NCBI RefSeq assembly: GCF_020169515.1
Contig: NZ_JAHMHW010000007.1
Location: forward strand, 177,553 to 241,552
DNA from: Paenibacillus vietnamensis
GTDB taxonomy: Bacteria; Bacillota; Bacilli; Paenibacillales; Paenibacillaceae
DNA length: 64,000 nucleotides
Direction: 5' to 3'
Shown here: positions 7,571-16,874 of the stretch, piece after piece
Layout of the letters: each line of letters opens with the position of its first letter
How positions within the stretch are numbered: position 1 is the stretch's first letter
The notes under the pieces: model-generated
Databases searched by the model: none
Told to the model about the DNA's origin: nothing
What the model saw: only the letters and a program-made list of their open reading frames with translations
Position numbers and translations under genes: made by a program

Positions 7571-10033
7571 TTATTTATCGGCCTTAAGCATATTCATGAT
7601 GACCGTTATCGCTTCCGCTCTCGTCGCGGTTTCTTTTGGTGCAAATGTGTTGCTTGAGCGGCCCTTTACGATACCTTTATCGGCAACCGCCTTGACCGCC
7701 CCCTTCGCCCATGCCGGGATATCCTTGTGATCGGCAAAGCCGGTCGGCGCGTTCGGCATCGTCTCCAGCCCCATCGCTCCTGCGATCATGACGACCATTT
7801 CCGAGCGCGTGATGCTCGCATCCGGCCGGAAGGTCCCGTCCGGATAACCGCTGATAATACCTTCCTTTAGCGCCCGGGCTACCGCTTCTTTGGCCCAGGC
7901 CCCAATCGAAGCATTGTCCGTGAAGGCAAGCTCGGCGCCGGCTCCTCCGGTCTTCAAAGCCCCCATCAGCATGACGGCGAATTCCGCTCTGGTGACGGTA
8001 TTTTCAGGCTTAAAGGTGCCGTCCGGATAACCTTTCACGAATCCCGCGGCAGCCGCCTCTTTGATGGCCGCTTCCGCCCAGTGCTTCGCAATGTCGGAGA
8101 AGGAAACCGCGCCATCTTCATCCTGATCGACGATAAATACGGCAAATTTCGTAAAATGATCGGATTGGACCGTGATGACATCGTCCTTCACCGTACCCCC
8201 CATCTCGATCCATTCCTTTTCCGCCTCGTCGTAGTAGAACACGGATGCCGTCTGCCCATCCTTCACGAGTGAAGTGTCAAACTTAAAGGACAGCGATACC
8301 GGAATCAGGAAGTTGCCTGAGATGCTCTTTAACACCTCGAAAATCGGCGATGCAAGTTGGTCGGAGGAATCGACCAAACCGCCTGCGTCCAGAAGCTTCT
8401 CGATCGTCAGCTTCATCAGCTCGCTCGTCGCGCCTGCAGGAACGCTGACTGTAATATCATCGTTCAATCCAAGCTCGCCGGCACTTCCCGGCTGAATCGT
8501 AACCTCTCCTGCCAAAGGCTGCTCCGTACCGCCGGTACCGCCGCCTGTTCCCGCAGAGCTGAGTGTGGAGAATTGTCCCGTCAGTCCCCCGCTTTCGAGC
8601 CCCGCACCGTCAATCGCTTTAACGGTAAAGGTGTAGCCAGTACCCGCAGAGAGGCCAGTCACCGTATAACCTGTGCTTGTCGACGGCACGTTCGCGACAG
8701 GAGACTCCTGGCCCGCTTTATAAATGGCGTAGCCTTCAACTCTAACGTTGTCCTTCGCCTTCGGCCACTTCAGCGTAATGCCCGATTGCGTCCGATTTTC
8801 CGCGCTCAGGACGCTTCCTTCGTCCCAGGTCGGCGGCTCCGATTCTTCGACGGAAATGTCCTGCGTCCCCACCGTTTCAAACCAGCCCTTCACCGTATTG
8901 AAATCGTCGGAAAACGCCAGCGCCAGCATCAGCATAATACGGGCATGCTGCGGATTCAGATTATCGCCGGCAACGATCCCGCTCCCCCCGCCAGAGATGG
9001 TGCCGGAGCCCGTTCTTGTCGTCGAAACGAACGTTACCCCCTGCTTGATGGCTTCCGTACGGGCGGCACTCATTTTCGAGGAGATGCCCCCCGCACCCGT
9101 ACCTGCCGTTACAATGCCTTTCGCTCCATCCTCGACCAGAGCGCGAATCGCTCCTCCGCCCGCCTCCTGATAGTTATAAACGATTTCGACGAGGGGAAGC
9201 TCGTCCTTCGATATCGTTCTCAGATCGAACGGCGTTGCCCAATCCGGCTGGCCCGCTTTCAAGGCTCTCGCGTTTAAACGGTAAATGCGTACGGCCGGAT
9301 CGTCGACATAGCCGAGCGCGCCGAACATCGGCGTCTCAAAGGTATCCATACGGTGCGCATTCGATTTCGTCACTTCACGGGCCGCATGGATGACGTCGTT
9401 CAGCATGACGACGGTGCCGAACCATTTGGTTTTATTGCTGCTTGCCACCTTAATTGCCTGATAAAGATTCGCCGGACCGTCCGTGCCGATCACGTCCCAC
9501 GGCCTCATCGCGCCCGTGACGACGACCGGCTTCTCGCTGCGGACCGTCAGATCGAGGAAATAGGCGATTTCCTCCATCGTATCCGTGCCTGTCGTTACGA
9601 CGGCACTGTCATAGATTTCAAGGGCCGCGTCTACCGCAAGGGAAAGATCGTACAGCTCTTTCATGGTATAGCCGCCGGAGCCTTTGTTGCCGAATTGGAA
9701 GGTGGAGACGTCGGCCGTCTTATGAGTCGGCAGCTGCGCCACCAAATCCGCCATCGGATAAGTTCCGGCCGCATAGTTTTGAAAATTGGTTTTATCGCCG
9801 TCTCTTGCCGCTCCCGCCAGCGTTCCCCCGGTCGCGACGACAATGACATTCGGCAGCGGGGAAGCCGCATGGGCTTCCGATAGGGCCGGAATATCAAATG
9901 TCGGGAGCCGGGGAGGCGCCTCCTCGGCACGAGCCGTACCGGCATAGCCGGACAACAGCGTGCCAAGGAGCGCAAGGATCAAGAGCGGCGCCAGAAGCTT
10001 CCGCACATCCTTTTGATGTCCTTGAATCGTCAT
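7571..10033 (-). CDS. Surface-anchored L-asparaginase with FN3 and three SLH domains
   Basis: An 820-residue exported enzyme predicted to hydrolyse asparagine to aspartate and ammonia on the cell surface. Signal peptide about 1-36 (cleavage after ARA). The type II asparaginase domain (about 60-395) has nucleophile Thr71 in VATGGTLAG, Tyr87, the TGTD pair Thr150/Asp151 and Lys223 in EVTKSN. The loop that reads GSQDM in E. coli AnsB here reads GNKGSGGYT. An FN3 domain (about 405-490) and a beta-rich domain (about 505-636) follow. Three SLH repeats (645-690, 704-750, 766-816, with TRAE/TRSE/TRAE) should bind pyruvylated wall polymer. It is preceded by its paralogue with a 20-bp gap. Confidence 0.92.
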   Translation of the reverse strand: MTIQGHQKDVRKLLAPLLILALLGTLLSGYAGTARAEEAPPRLPTFDIPALSEAHAASPLPNVIVVATGGTLAGAARDGDKTNFQNYAAGTYPMADLVAQLPTHKTADVSTFQFGNKGSGGYTMKELYDLSLAVDAALEIYDSAVVTTGTDTMEEIAYFLDLTVRSEKPVVVTGAMRPWDVIGTDGPANLYQAIKVASSNKTKWFGTVVMLNDVIHAAREVTKSNAHRMDTFETPMFGALGYVDDPAVRIYRLNARALKAGQPDWATPFDLRTISKDELPLVEIVYNYQEAGGGAIRALVEDGAKGIVTAGTGAGGISSKMSAARTEAIKQGVTFVSTTRTGSGTISGGGSGIVAGDNLNPQHARIMLMLALAFSDDFNTVKGWFETVGTQDISVEESEPPTWDEGSVLSAENRTQSGITLKWPKAKDNVRVEGYAIYKAGQESPVANVPSTSTGYTVTGLSAGTGYTFTVKAIDGAGLESGGLTGQFSTLSSAGTGGGTGGTEQPLAGEVTIQPGSAGELGLNDDITVSVPAGATSELMKLTIEKLLDAGGLVDSSDQLASPIFEVLKSISGNFLIPVSLSFKFDTSLVKDGQTASVFYYDEAEKEWIEMGGTVKDDVITVQSDHFTKFAVFIVDQDEDGAVSFSDIAKHWAEAAIKEAAAAGFVKGYPDGTFKPENTVTRAEFAVMLMGALKTGGAGAELAFTDNASIGAWAKEAVARALKEGIISGYPDGTFRPDASITRSEMVVMIAGAMGLETMPNAPTGFADHKDIPAWAKGAVKAVADKGIVKGRSSNTFAPKETATRAEAITVIMNMLKADK

Positions 10034-10053
10034 GTTCGCTTACCTCCCCGTAT

Positions 10054-11403
10054 TTATGGCGATACTACCGCTTCTTCACCTGCCGGTTCCGCCACTGCAG
10101 GCTCGGTCGGTTCAGGCTCGGTTGTTTCAGGAGCCGGCTCCGTGACTGCTGGCTCTTCTGCTGCCGGCTCTTCAATGGAGGTCGACAGCACCGTATGCTC
10201 GTCCACGGAAATTTCAACATCCTGCGTTCCGAAGGTCGTAAACCAGCCGCGGATCGCATTTACGTCGTTCGTGAAGGCCAAGGACAGAAGCAAAAGCATA
10301 CGCGCATGAGCGGCGTTCAGGTTATCTCCGCCGATCGTATTGCCGCTGCCGCCGTCGTAGATCGAGCCCGAACCCGTTCTTGTCGTCGAGACGAACACAA
10401 CGCCATGATCCCGTATAGCCGCGGTGCGGGCCGCGCTCATTTTCGAGGAGATGCCTCCCGCGCCGGTGCCTGCCGTTACAATGCCTTTCGCGCCGTCTTC
10501 GACAAAGCCCCGGATCGCTCCGCCGCCCGCTTCCTGATAGTTGTACGCGATCTCTACGACCGGCAAGCTGTCCTTGGAAATTGTCTTAAGGTCAAATGGA
10601 GAATTCCATTCCGGCGTACCCGCTTTAGCCGCCCGTGCGGGAGCGCGGTAAATGCGTACGGCCGGGTCGTCCACGTAGCCAAGCGCGCCGAACATCGGAG
10701 CGTCAAACGTGTCCAATCGGTGAGAATTTGTTTTCGTCACCTCGCGTGCGGCAAAAATAACGTCATTCAGCATCACAACCGTACCGAACCATTTCGTTTT
10801 GTTGCTGCTCGCCACTTTAATCGCCTGATAAAGGTTCGCCGGACCGTCCGTGCCGATGACGTCCCATGGCCGCATAGCGCCCGTGACGACGACCGGCTTC
10901 TCGCTGCGGACCGTCAGATCGAGGAAATAAGCGATTTCCTCCATCGTGTCCGTCCCTGTCGTTACGACGGCACTGTCATAAATTTCAAGGGCCGCGTCTA
11001 CCGCGAGGGAAAGATCGTACAGCTCTTTGACGGTATAGCCGCCTGAGCCTTTGTTGCCGAATTGGAAGGTGGAAACGTCCGCCGTTTTATGCGTCGGCAG
11101 CTGCGCTACCAGATCCGCCATCGGATAAGTTCCGGCCGCATAGTTTTGAAAGTTTGTTTTATCGCCGTTTCTGGCGGCTCCCGCTAACGTACCGCCTGTC
11201 GCCACCACAATCACATTAGGGAGAGGTGAGGTCTGATGGGCTTCGGAAACGGCCGGAATATTGAAGGTCGGAAGCGGAACGGCTTCCGCTGCTCCTACCA
11301 GATTCCTTTTGACCAGCACTCCTGCCATTGCCGTTACCAGAGATAGGACCAGCAGCGGAATAAGAACCTTTTTCGTTAACACATTTCTAGCACCTTCTGT
11401 CAT
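10054..11403 (-). CDS. Exported type II L-asparaginase with acidic Pro-rich tail
   Basis: A 449-residue paralogue of the downstream enzyme. The asparaginase domain is nearly identical over long stretches and keeps Thr72 (VATGGTLAG), Thr151/Asp152 (TGTD) and the lysine of EVTKTN. An N-terminal hydrophobic segment (about 11-32) serves as signal or anchor; no lipobox is seen. Instead of FN3-SLH it ends in about 40 residues rich in Glu, Pro, Ala and Thr, like a wall-spanning spacer. GGAGGAG precedes the ATG. It is probably first in a two-gene operon giving one free or membrane-tethered and one S-layer-bound enzyme. Confidence 0.9.
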   Translation of the reverse strand: MTEGARNVLTKKVLIPLLVLSLVTAMAGVLVKRNLVGAAEAVPLPTFNIPAVSEAHQTSPLPNVIVVATGGTLAGAARNGDKTNFQNYAAGTYPMADLVAQLPTHKTADVSTFQFGNKGSGGYTVKELYDLSLAVDAALEIYDSAVVTTGTDTMEEIAYFLDLTVRSEKPVVVTGAMRPWDVIGTDGPANLYQAIKVASSNKTKWFGTVVMLNDVIFAAREVTKTNSHRLDTFDAPMFGALGYVDDPAVRIYRAPARAAKAGTPEWNSPFDLKTISKDSLPVVEIAYNYQEAGGGAIRGFVEDGAKGIVTAGTGAGGISSKMSAARTAAIRDHGVVFVSTTRTGSGSIYDGGSGNTIGGDNLNAAHARMLLLLSLAFTNDVNAIRGWFTTFGTQDVEISVDEHTVLSTSIEEPAAEEPAVTEPAPETTEPEPTEPAVAEPAGEEAVVSP

Positions 11404-11635
11404 GTTTTCACTCCTCCAGTATGTATGTACTTCTCTCTATCACGAACATATTCTATTTCATGTCAGATATATTAACAAACGGATTTTCAGCGATTTAAGC
11501 GTATACATCTCTATTTATCTGAATATTTCCTTAATTTTAATTTAAGTTTCTTACTATTTTAAAGTAGTTAAATGTTATTAAAATTGACATAGAATTTACA
11601 TATAGTCGCATCATTTTTCCATTTCGCTTCCCGCA
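11404..11635. other. AT-rich upstream region of the asparaginase operon
   Basis: No gene is visible. The segment is markedly AT-rich compared with its surroundings, especially 11470-11600, and should contain the promoter of the asparaginase operon, but I cannot pick a convincing -35/-10 pair. Confidence 0.4.
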
Positions 11636-11680
11636 AACAGCAAACAGCCAATGCCGGGTCGGCATTGGCTGTTTGCTGTT
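11636..11680. terminator. Long perfect hairpin after the methyltransferase gene
   Basis: A perfect 20-bp stem, 11636-11655 with 11661-11680, around a 5-nt loop. On the plus strand it is followed by ATTTTTG. It lies 26 bp beyond the stop of the minus-strand methyltransferase and probably isolates it from the asparaginase promoter region. Confidence 0.7.
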
Positions 11681-11705
11681 ATTTTTGTAGCATCTACAAT
11701 ACTAT

Positions 11706-12533
11706 CTATTTAACGCCCAGGCGCATCCGGTAGCTGAACATGACATCCAGCGTCCTGCCTGCAAAAAACTGCTCGGTCAAGCTGCGGTACTGCGCCAGCT
11801 GCCCGTCCAATTCGGAGGAGCCCAGCTTCCATACCGTCTGGATGCCGCCTTGGCTGACGGCCAAACCTACGTAACGCTGCGCGTCGCAGCTCTCGATGTT
11901 ATGAAATACGATTTCCTTCGCAAAACGGAAATGCCCGCTGTTTTCAATCTGATTCAAATGCTGCTCTTTATCTCTTTTGCTCGCACGGTCCTTCACAGGC
12001 ACATGTTTTGCGATAATCGCTTCTGAGCGTTCGATCAGCTCCCGGTATGCCGACTCCACCGTCCAATGGAGCGTGGGCGGCCAATCGCAATCGTAAGCGG
12101 CGAATACGCCTCCCGGCTTCAGCACCCGGGCAAATTCGCGAAGCGTGCTGACCGGCTCCATCCAGTGAAAGGACTGCGAGCACGTCACGATATCGACACT
12201 CGACGATTCGAGCTCCAGCCTGTCGGAATAACCTTTGGCGAAGGTTATATGGCCCGCATCGGCAAGCTCCGTCAAATGCTCGGCCGCCTTGCCTCTCATG
12301 TCGTCGTTCGGCTCGACACCGACGATCCGCCGGGCATGCTCTTTCCAGACGAAGGTCGACAGCCCCGTGCCGCAGCCTATATCCGCTACGACATCCGGAG
12401 TTCCCCCCAAATATTGCTTCAAAATTTCCACAACGGTGTCAGGCGCCTTTGGACGATGCTGGTCGTAATCGTCTTCAAAACCGGAAAACCGGTCGATATT
12501 GTTTTGCGAGTAGCTCCCCGTAGACATGTCCAT
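11706..12533 (-). CDS. Class I SAM-dependent methyltransferase
   Basis: A 275-residue soluble methyltransferase of the UbiE/Methyltransf_11 type. Motif I is VVADIGCGTGLST (about residues 44-56), the acidic motif is VGVEPNDDM, and the DIVTCSQSFHWM stretch resembles post-motif elements of bacterial small-molecule or ubiquinone-type methyltransferases. The substrate cannot be deduced. The gene is single, flanked by a strong hairpin downstream (11636-11680) and by a family A repeat upstream (12616-12712). Confidence 0.85.
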   Translation of the reverse strand: MDMSTGSYSQNNIDRFSGFEDDYDQHRPKAPDTVVEILKQYLGGTPDVVADIGCGTGLSTFVWKEHARRIVGVEPNDDMRGKAAEHLTELADAGHITFAKGYSDRLELESSSVDIVTCSQSFHWMEPVSTLREFARVLKPGGVFAAYDCDWPPTLHWTVESAYRELIERSEAIIAKHVPVKDRASKRDKEQHLNQIENSGHFRFAKEIVFHNIESCDAQRYVGLAVSQGGIQTVWKLGSSELDGQLAQYRSLTEQFFAGRTLDVMFSYRMRLGVK

Positions 12534-12615
12534 ATCCTCCCGCTCGAACGTTTTTGGCAGGTCGATTGCCCGCTGCTGACTATTATAGCATTATATTCCT
12601 CGTCACGGGCGGCCC

Positions 12616-12712
12616 AAGCGTAAACGGCTGACGACGTCCTTTGGCGGCAAAAGCTCGTTTCGCGATAAAATATAAGTCCAGTATAGAGTGAAATTTATAC
12701 TTTCTTATATTT
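12616..12712 (+). repeat. Intergenic element family A, copy 1
   Basis: Begins AAGCGTAAACGGCTGACG and ends CTTTCTTATATTT. The 3' half forms a hairpin: AAATATAAG pairs with CTTATATTT and AGTATA with TATACT. The 5' half is GC-richer (TTGGCGGCAAAAGCTCG). Located between the methyltransferase promoter side and tgl. Confidence 0.8.
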
Positions 12713-12799
12713 GAAAAAAAGCGCCCCCGCGCGCTGCGGCATCGCCGCTGCTTGCTTCAGGAGCGCTTTCTCTGTTTCAGGTCCTGCCATCCTGCCATA

Positions 12800-13534
12800 C
12801 TACCCCAGCCTCCGCAGTGCTTCAAAATCCGGAAATACCACCAAATTGTCAAGAAACGCGGACCTGCGGCTGAAGGGCCGGCGCATGCGGTTGAGAGCCG
12901 CGATAATATCCTGCCCCGATTCGATGCCGATGCCGTGGCCGAAATACAGATTATCATTGAGCATAATGACGTTCTCCCCCTGCCACTCCGGCGTTTCCGG
13001 GGCATGGTCGGGATTTTTGAAATAAAGCACGTCCCCCGGATAAGCTTCATACGGGTTTGTGCCCGTAATCAGCTGCAGATCGCGGTCATACTGCCAATCC
13101 CTCAAAAACAGGTTTTGAAAATACCGGTTAAACACAGCCGTGCCTACCGTTTCCAGCACCGCCTTGTACATGACGATGATGATGGCCCCCGCGCACTCGA
13201 AGCCGTACAGCGCCCCGTTCTCGAAAATATCGTTTATGCCGACCGACGGCGGCACGCCCGGCCTCAGCTGGAAGCCTCCGTTGCCCGTCCGGATCCAGTA
13301 TCGCTCATTGGCTCTCGAAGTGTCAAAGGTGGCGAAGTTCACACCGCTAGCATACATAGCCTTTGCCGCTTCGGTAATATGGAGCCGCATCTTCAGCTCG
13401 AATTGCAGCGCATCCGGCGAAGAATACCGGTATACGACGGGGCTTCTCTGCTTGTCTCGTATGATTTTCCTCTCCAGATCCGTCAGCGTCAGCGGATGCA
13501 GCTGAATATCCGGGCTTCCCGCAACAACAATCAC
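12800..13534 (-). CDS. tgl: Protein-glutamine gamma-glutamyltransferase (spore coat)
   Basis: A 244-residue transglutaminase that forms gamma-glutamyl-lysine crosslinks between coat proteins such as GerQ late in sporulation. It matches the Bacillus enzyme (245 residues) along its length: catalytic Cys114 in YGFECAGAI, GENVIMLN, and FGHGIGI. The GTG at 13534 is chosen because GGAGG lies 9 nt upstream and the product then begins VIVVAG like the Bacillus protein; the longer frame to 13621 would add a foreign N-terminus. A mother-cell sigma-K promoter is expected but I could not define one. Confidence 0.9.
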   Translation of the reverse strand: MIVVAGSPDIQLHPLTLTDLERKIIRDKQRSPVVYRYSSPDALQFELKMRLHITEAAKAMYASGVNFATFDTSRANERYWIRTGNGGFQLRPGVPPSVGINDIFENGALYGFECAGAIIIVMYKAVLETVGTAVFNRYFQNLFLRDWQYDRDLQLITGTNPYEAYPGDVLYFKNPDHAPETPEWQGENVIMLNDNLYFGHGIGIESGQDIIAALNRMRRPFSRRSAFLDNLVVFPDFEALRRLG

Positions 13535-13636
13535 ACACAATCTCCTCCACATCATCAGGATCAGATGGGTTATTGTACGTGGGAAGCCTTTTATTGGTGA
13601 GTCTTGAGCAGTCGATTCCAATCTTACGTCTCATGC

Positions 13637-13678
13637 AAAAGAGACAGCCTTGCCCGCTCGGGACCGGCTGTCTCTTTT
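13637..13678 (-). terminator. Intrinsic terminator of the GNAT gene
   Basis: Stem AAAAGAGACAGCC (13637-13649) pairs with GGCTGTCTCTTTT (13666-13678). Read on the minus strand it ends in a T-run directly after the GNAT stop codon. Confidence 0.8.
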
Positions 13679-13695
13679 GACGCGATAATGCCGAA

Positions 13696-14109
13696 TTAAG
13701 GCATGCGGCCTCTGAGTCCGCTTGAGCTGTACGGATCCGCGTAGCCCGCGCCGCTGCTTTTCTCCCACACGTCCGCGTAGGCGTCCGGATTCCGCTTGAA
13801 TTCGGCGAGGGCGTACGAGCAGGAGGGGATGATTTTCCGCCCCTTCTCCCTCGCCTCTTCCACAACGAAGCCGAGCAGCTGCCGTCCCAAATGGCGGCCC
13901 CGGTAAGCAGGGTCTACGAAGGTATGGTCGATGACCCAGGTGTCTACGTCAACCAGGCTGTACGTGATCTCGCCGATTATGCCTTTCGCCGAAGTCAGCA
14001 AATAGCCGTTTCCCTGCTTCTGCGCCACGAGCTCCTCATGATGATCGCCGTACAAATCTCTATCCGTTTCCATCTCCACTGCGCTTGCACCTCCCAAAGA
14101 GCGGTTCAT
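13696..14109 (-). CDS. GNAT family N-acetyltransferase (YjdJ-like)
   Basis: A 137-residue small GNAT protein. The acetyl-CoA binding signature appears as FVDPAYRGRHLGRQLLGFVV (about residues 65-84), followed by a C-terminal segment IIPSCSYALAEFKRNPDAYADV typical of YjdJ-like acetyltransferases of unknown substrate. The ATG at 14109 has GGAG just upstream; a GTG at 14079 behind GGGAGG is an equally good alternative that would remove ten residues. It is followed by its own terminator and lies between tgl and an orphan kinase. Confidence 0.8.
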   Translation of the reverse strand: MNRSLGGASAVEMETDRDLYGDHHEELVAQKQGNGYLLTSAKGIIGEITYSLVDVDTWVIDHTFVDPAYRGRHLGRQLLGFVVEEAREKGRKIIPSCSYALAEFKRNPDAYADVWEKSSGAGYADPYSSSGLRGRMP

Positions 14110-14234
14110 GCACGCTCCGAATACCCTTAATTACCCGGGAGCGCATCTTCTGAAGCAAGCGCAACTTTCCGTTCCTGAACATGCTAAAATAAGCAGAAGT
14201 CCCGGTTCCGCGAAAACGCAGGGCCACTGCTTTC

Positions 14235-15560
14235 TTATTGGGGTGCGGTTCGTGTCAAAGGCAGCCAGATCCGCACGGTTGTGCCTTGATTAACCTCGCT
14301 CATCATCTGAATATCGCCGCCGAAATGGTCCACCAGCTTCTTAACCATAAACAAGCCGATGCCTTGGCCGCTTTTGTTCACGTTCATTTTTTCGTATTTG
14401 CGGTACAGGTTGGCCAGCTGATCGCGGCTCATCCCTGCGCCATAGTCTTTAATCCCGATATGCAGCATCCCCTCCGCGGCATGCGCGCAGAACAGAATCT
14501 CGCTGCCTTCGAAGCTGTATTTCACTGCATTCGACAGCAGATTGGACACGACAAGGCGAAGCCCGATGACATTGCTGCACATCATCTCGGAGCCGTCCAG
14601 CATGATGCTGCTGACCAGCTTCATATTTTGCGTGCGCGCTTTGATCTCCATCATCGTAACGACTTCCTGCAAAACGGGCAGCGGCGACACCGCGCTCGTC
14701 TTCCAAAGCGCTTCTGAGGACAGCATTTGCTCCGTGTTCAGAATATGGGCGATCTCATTATCAATGACGGCAACGTAATCGACGATGCCCGAAAGCTTGT
14801 TGACCGCACTGCTGCCGGGCTGCAGCGATTTTTTCGCGTCATTCAGCAGCATGGAGGCATAAGCCTTGATGACCGTCAGCGGATTCCGCACCTCATGTGA
14901 AATCACCTGGACGAAATCGAGCTTTTTCTTATACAAATCCACTTCGCTCTGCATCTTCGCATGCTCGGACAAAGAAGGAAAAATAACCTCGCTGCCCGTT
15001 TTTTCATACAAGCTCGATCGGGTCAGCTTGCGGTCCGTCATGACGTACTCATGCGTTTCCATCAGCTGGGTTTGCAGGCTCGCGCTCAGCTGCCGGCCCG
15101 AATAAGCGCAGACCGTCAGCACCCCGACCTGCCCGACCGTTTCATCGCTTTTGCGCTCGTATCGGATCAGCTCCTCCTCGTTCGGAAGGTATCTGTTCCA
15201 TTCCACATGTCCCCATGTCCGCACCGGTATTCCACCGTCAAGGAGAGGCTGCAGCAATTCCGTAAATTGCCGGTGCACCTCTTTGGCCGAGAAAGCTTCA
15301 AATGTACGGTAAAAAAACTGGTTGTCCACATACAGCAGCCACTCCGGCTCATACTCGAAGCCCCTCTCCCGCAGCTTCTCCATCACAAGCTCATACCTCG
15401 GCCTGCTGTCGATATACAAAATATGCTGACCTTGCTGCAGCCCTGTAATAATAAACGAAGCTGCATTTTCGATATAGGGATCAAGCTCGTCGTACGTATA
15501 TAAGATATGGGCTCCGTTTGTAATCATGACATGCTCCGTGAGCTGTACCGATTTAGCCAT
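14235..15560 (-). CDS. MEDS-domain sensor histidine kinase (orphan)
   Basis: A 441-residue soluble histidine kinase. Residues about 10-165 form a MEDS domain (TNGAHILYTYDELDPYIENAA, then LYIDSRPRYELVMEKL), a RecA-like sensory module first seen in DcmR. The dimerisation box VISHEVRNPLTV holds His222, and the ATPase domain shows NLLSNAVKYS, IKDYGAGMS and GQGIGLFMVKKL. There is no membrane segment and no neighbouring response regulator, so it may feed a shared relay such as Spo0F. Start: the ATG at 15560 has GAGGTG 11 nt upstream; a GTG at 15572 is the longer alternative. Confidence 0.88.
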   Translation of the reverse strand: MAKSVQLTEHVMITNGAHILYTYDELDPYIENAASFIITGLQQGQHILYIDSRPRYELVMEKLRERGFEYEPEWLLYVDNQFFYRTFEAFSAKEVHRQFTELLQPLLDGGIPVRTWGHVEWNRYLPNEEELIRYERKSDETVGQVGVLTVCAYSGRQLSASLQTQLMETHEYVMTDRKLTRSSLYEKTGSEVIFPSLSEHAKMQSEVDLYKKKLDFVQVISHEVRNPLTVIKAYASMLLNDAKKSLQPGSSAVNKLSGIVDYVAVIDNEIAHILNTEQMLSSEALWKTSAVSPLPVLQEVVTMMEIKARTQNMKLVSSIMLDGSEMMCSNVIGLRLVVSNLLSNAVKYSFEGSEILFCAHAAEGMLHIGIKDYGAGMSRDQLANLYRKYEKMNVNKSGQGIGLFMVKKLVDHFGGDIQMMSEVNQGTTVRIWLPLTRTAPQ

Positions 15561-15572
15561 CCTTCCTAGCAC

Positions 15573-16076
15573 CTCACTCGCTGCAATAGAAACAAGTAAT
15601 CGATTAAGTCCAAATTAAGATACCTTGTCTATTCGATGCGATCCGTCAATCTCCTTTAAAAAAGTATGAAGTTTTAAAAGCTTTTTTGTCGAATTTATAG
15701 GCTCTCCACGCCGCTGTGCCGCGGTTTTGTCCAAAAAGCAAACACCCCCTCATGTTCCGCAGGAGTCTGATGCTTCCTCCGCGGATATGAGGGGGTCTTA
15801 TAACGGGTGGCTCCGGAACGGGCGGGTTCGTGCTCGACCGGCTTTAAAACAGTAACTGGATTTGATCCATCTATTTCCGTCGTTTTACTTCATATAACAA
15901 AAATAACTGGAAAAAACGTATCTAAATCCGAATAATAGCTTATTTTTAGATGTTATCGCCCATTTAACTACATCGAATCCACTTAAATCAAATGGCAGGG
16001 GCTTTAACATAAAATTAAGGACATAGATTACAGTTATGCGCTGCGCACCGGCTGGATCCGCCCGATCCTGCGCCGG
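15573..16076. repeat. Gene-free region with family B repeats and a terminator
   Basis: No gene is visible in about 500 bp. It contains the terminator at 15744-15796 and family B units at 15847-15873 (AACAGTAACTGGATTTGATC) and 15899-15926 (AAAATAACTGGA then GTATCTAAAT), with a weaker unit near 15975-15998. Confidence 0.6.
15744..15796 (-). terminator. Terminator downstream of the Cof-type phosphatase
   Basis: ACCCCCTCAT (15744-15753) pairs with ATGAGGGGGT (15787-15796), with an inner CCGC/GCGG stem. On the minus strand the hairpin is followed by GTTTGCTTTTT. It is about 280 bp after the phosphatase stop codon. Confidence 0.65.
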
Positions 16077-16874
16077 TTAAATAACCTCCACCTGCTCGGC
16101 TTCCAGAAGGCCCGCTTCGATCAGCCCGTTGCGGATGCCCTGCTCGTCCACATGCGTCGTAACGAAGTCCGCGTAAGGAAGCAGCTCGGGATGCGAATTG
16201 CCCATGGCGACGCCGAAGCCGACCGCCTCCAGCATTTCCTTATCGTTCAAGCCGTCGCCGAACGCCGCTGCGTCAGCCGCCGTAAGTCCAAGCACGTTCA
16301 GCAGCGCCAAAATGCCCTGCGCCTTCGAGCCTCCTGCCGGAAGCACGTCCATCGCCTGCGGATGCCAGCGGATCAGCTTCAGCTCCGTGCTCAGCTCATC
16401 ATATAAGTGCTCCTCATGGCTTTCGCAGTGGAGGAACACCTGGTAAATGCCGTCCGTTTTCCAAAAATCGGGGTTAAAGCCGGGAAGGTCAACCTTCAGT
16501 GAGTTCACCGAATCGATAATGAACGGATGATCCTCTCTGTCGGCAAAAAACGTATGCTCCCCTTCGAAAACGAGGCCATGATTGTGCTCGGCCGCCTTTT
16601 TCACGAGCGCCTCCAGTCTGTGCTTCTCAATCTCGCGCCTGTAGAGCGGCTCGCCTTTGTAGACGACGTAAGCGCCGTTCATGCAGACAAACGATTCGAT
16701 GCCCAGCTTCTCCGCGAGCGGCTTAATGAAATACGGGGCGCGGCCCGTCGCGATAACCGGCTCGACTCCGCGTTCCTTCAGCTCGGCGATCGCTTTGACC
16801 GTGTCCGCCGGTATTTCCTTTTGTTCGTTGATCAGCGTTCCGTCAATATCGAAAAACACAACTTTGTAGCTCAT
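16077..16874 (-). CDS. Cof-type HAD-IIB family phosphatase
   Basis: A 265-residue cytosolic haloacid dehalogenase-type phosphatase, probably acting on sugar phosphates or flavin mononucleotide-like substrates. Motif I is FFDIDGTLINEQ (nucleophile Asp near residue 9), motif II VIATGRAP, the lysine motif PAGGSKAQGI and motif IV FGDGLNDKEMLE. A C2B cap lies between motifs II and III. The ATG at 16874 follows GGAGGAGAGAGG; the longer frame to 16979 would add an unrelated basic extension. It is a single gene with a distant terminator at 15744-15796. Confidence 0.9.
   Translation of the reverse strand: MSYKVVFFDIDGTLINEQKEIPADTVKAIAELKERGVEPVIATGRAPYFIKPLAEKLGIESFVCMNGAYVVYKGEPLYRREIEKHRLEALVKKAAEHNHGLVFEGEHTFFADREDHPFIIDSVNSLKVDLPGFNPDFWKTDGIYQVFLHCESHEEHLYDELSTELKLIRWHPQAMDVLPAGGSKAQGILALLNVLGLTAADAAAFGDGLNDKEMLEAVGFGVAMGNSHPELLPYADFVTTHVDEQGIRNGLIEAGLLEAEQVEVI

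Noticed and set aside
8357..11046. Long plus-strand frames opposite the asparaginase genes (8357-9277, 9898-11046)
   Set aside because: They are similar to each other only because they are shadows of two near-identical asparaginase genes; composition is atypical and no RBS is present.
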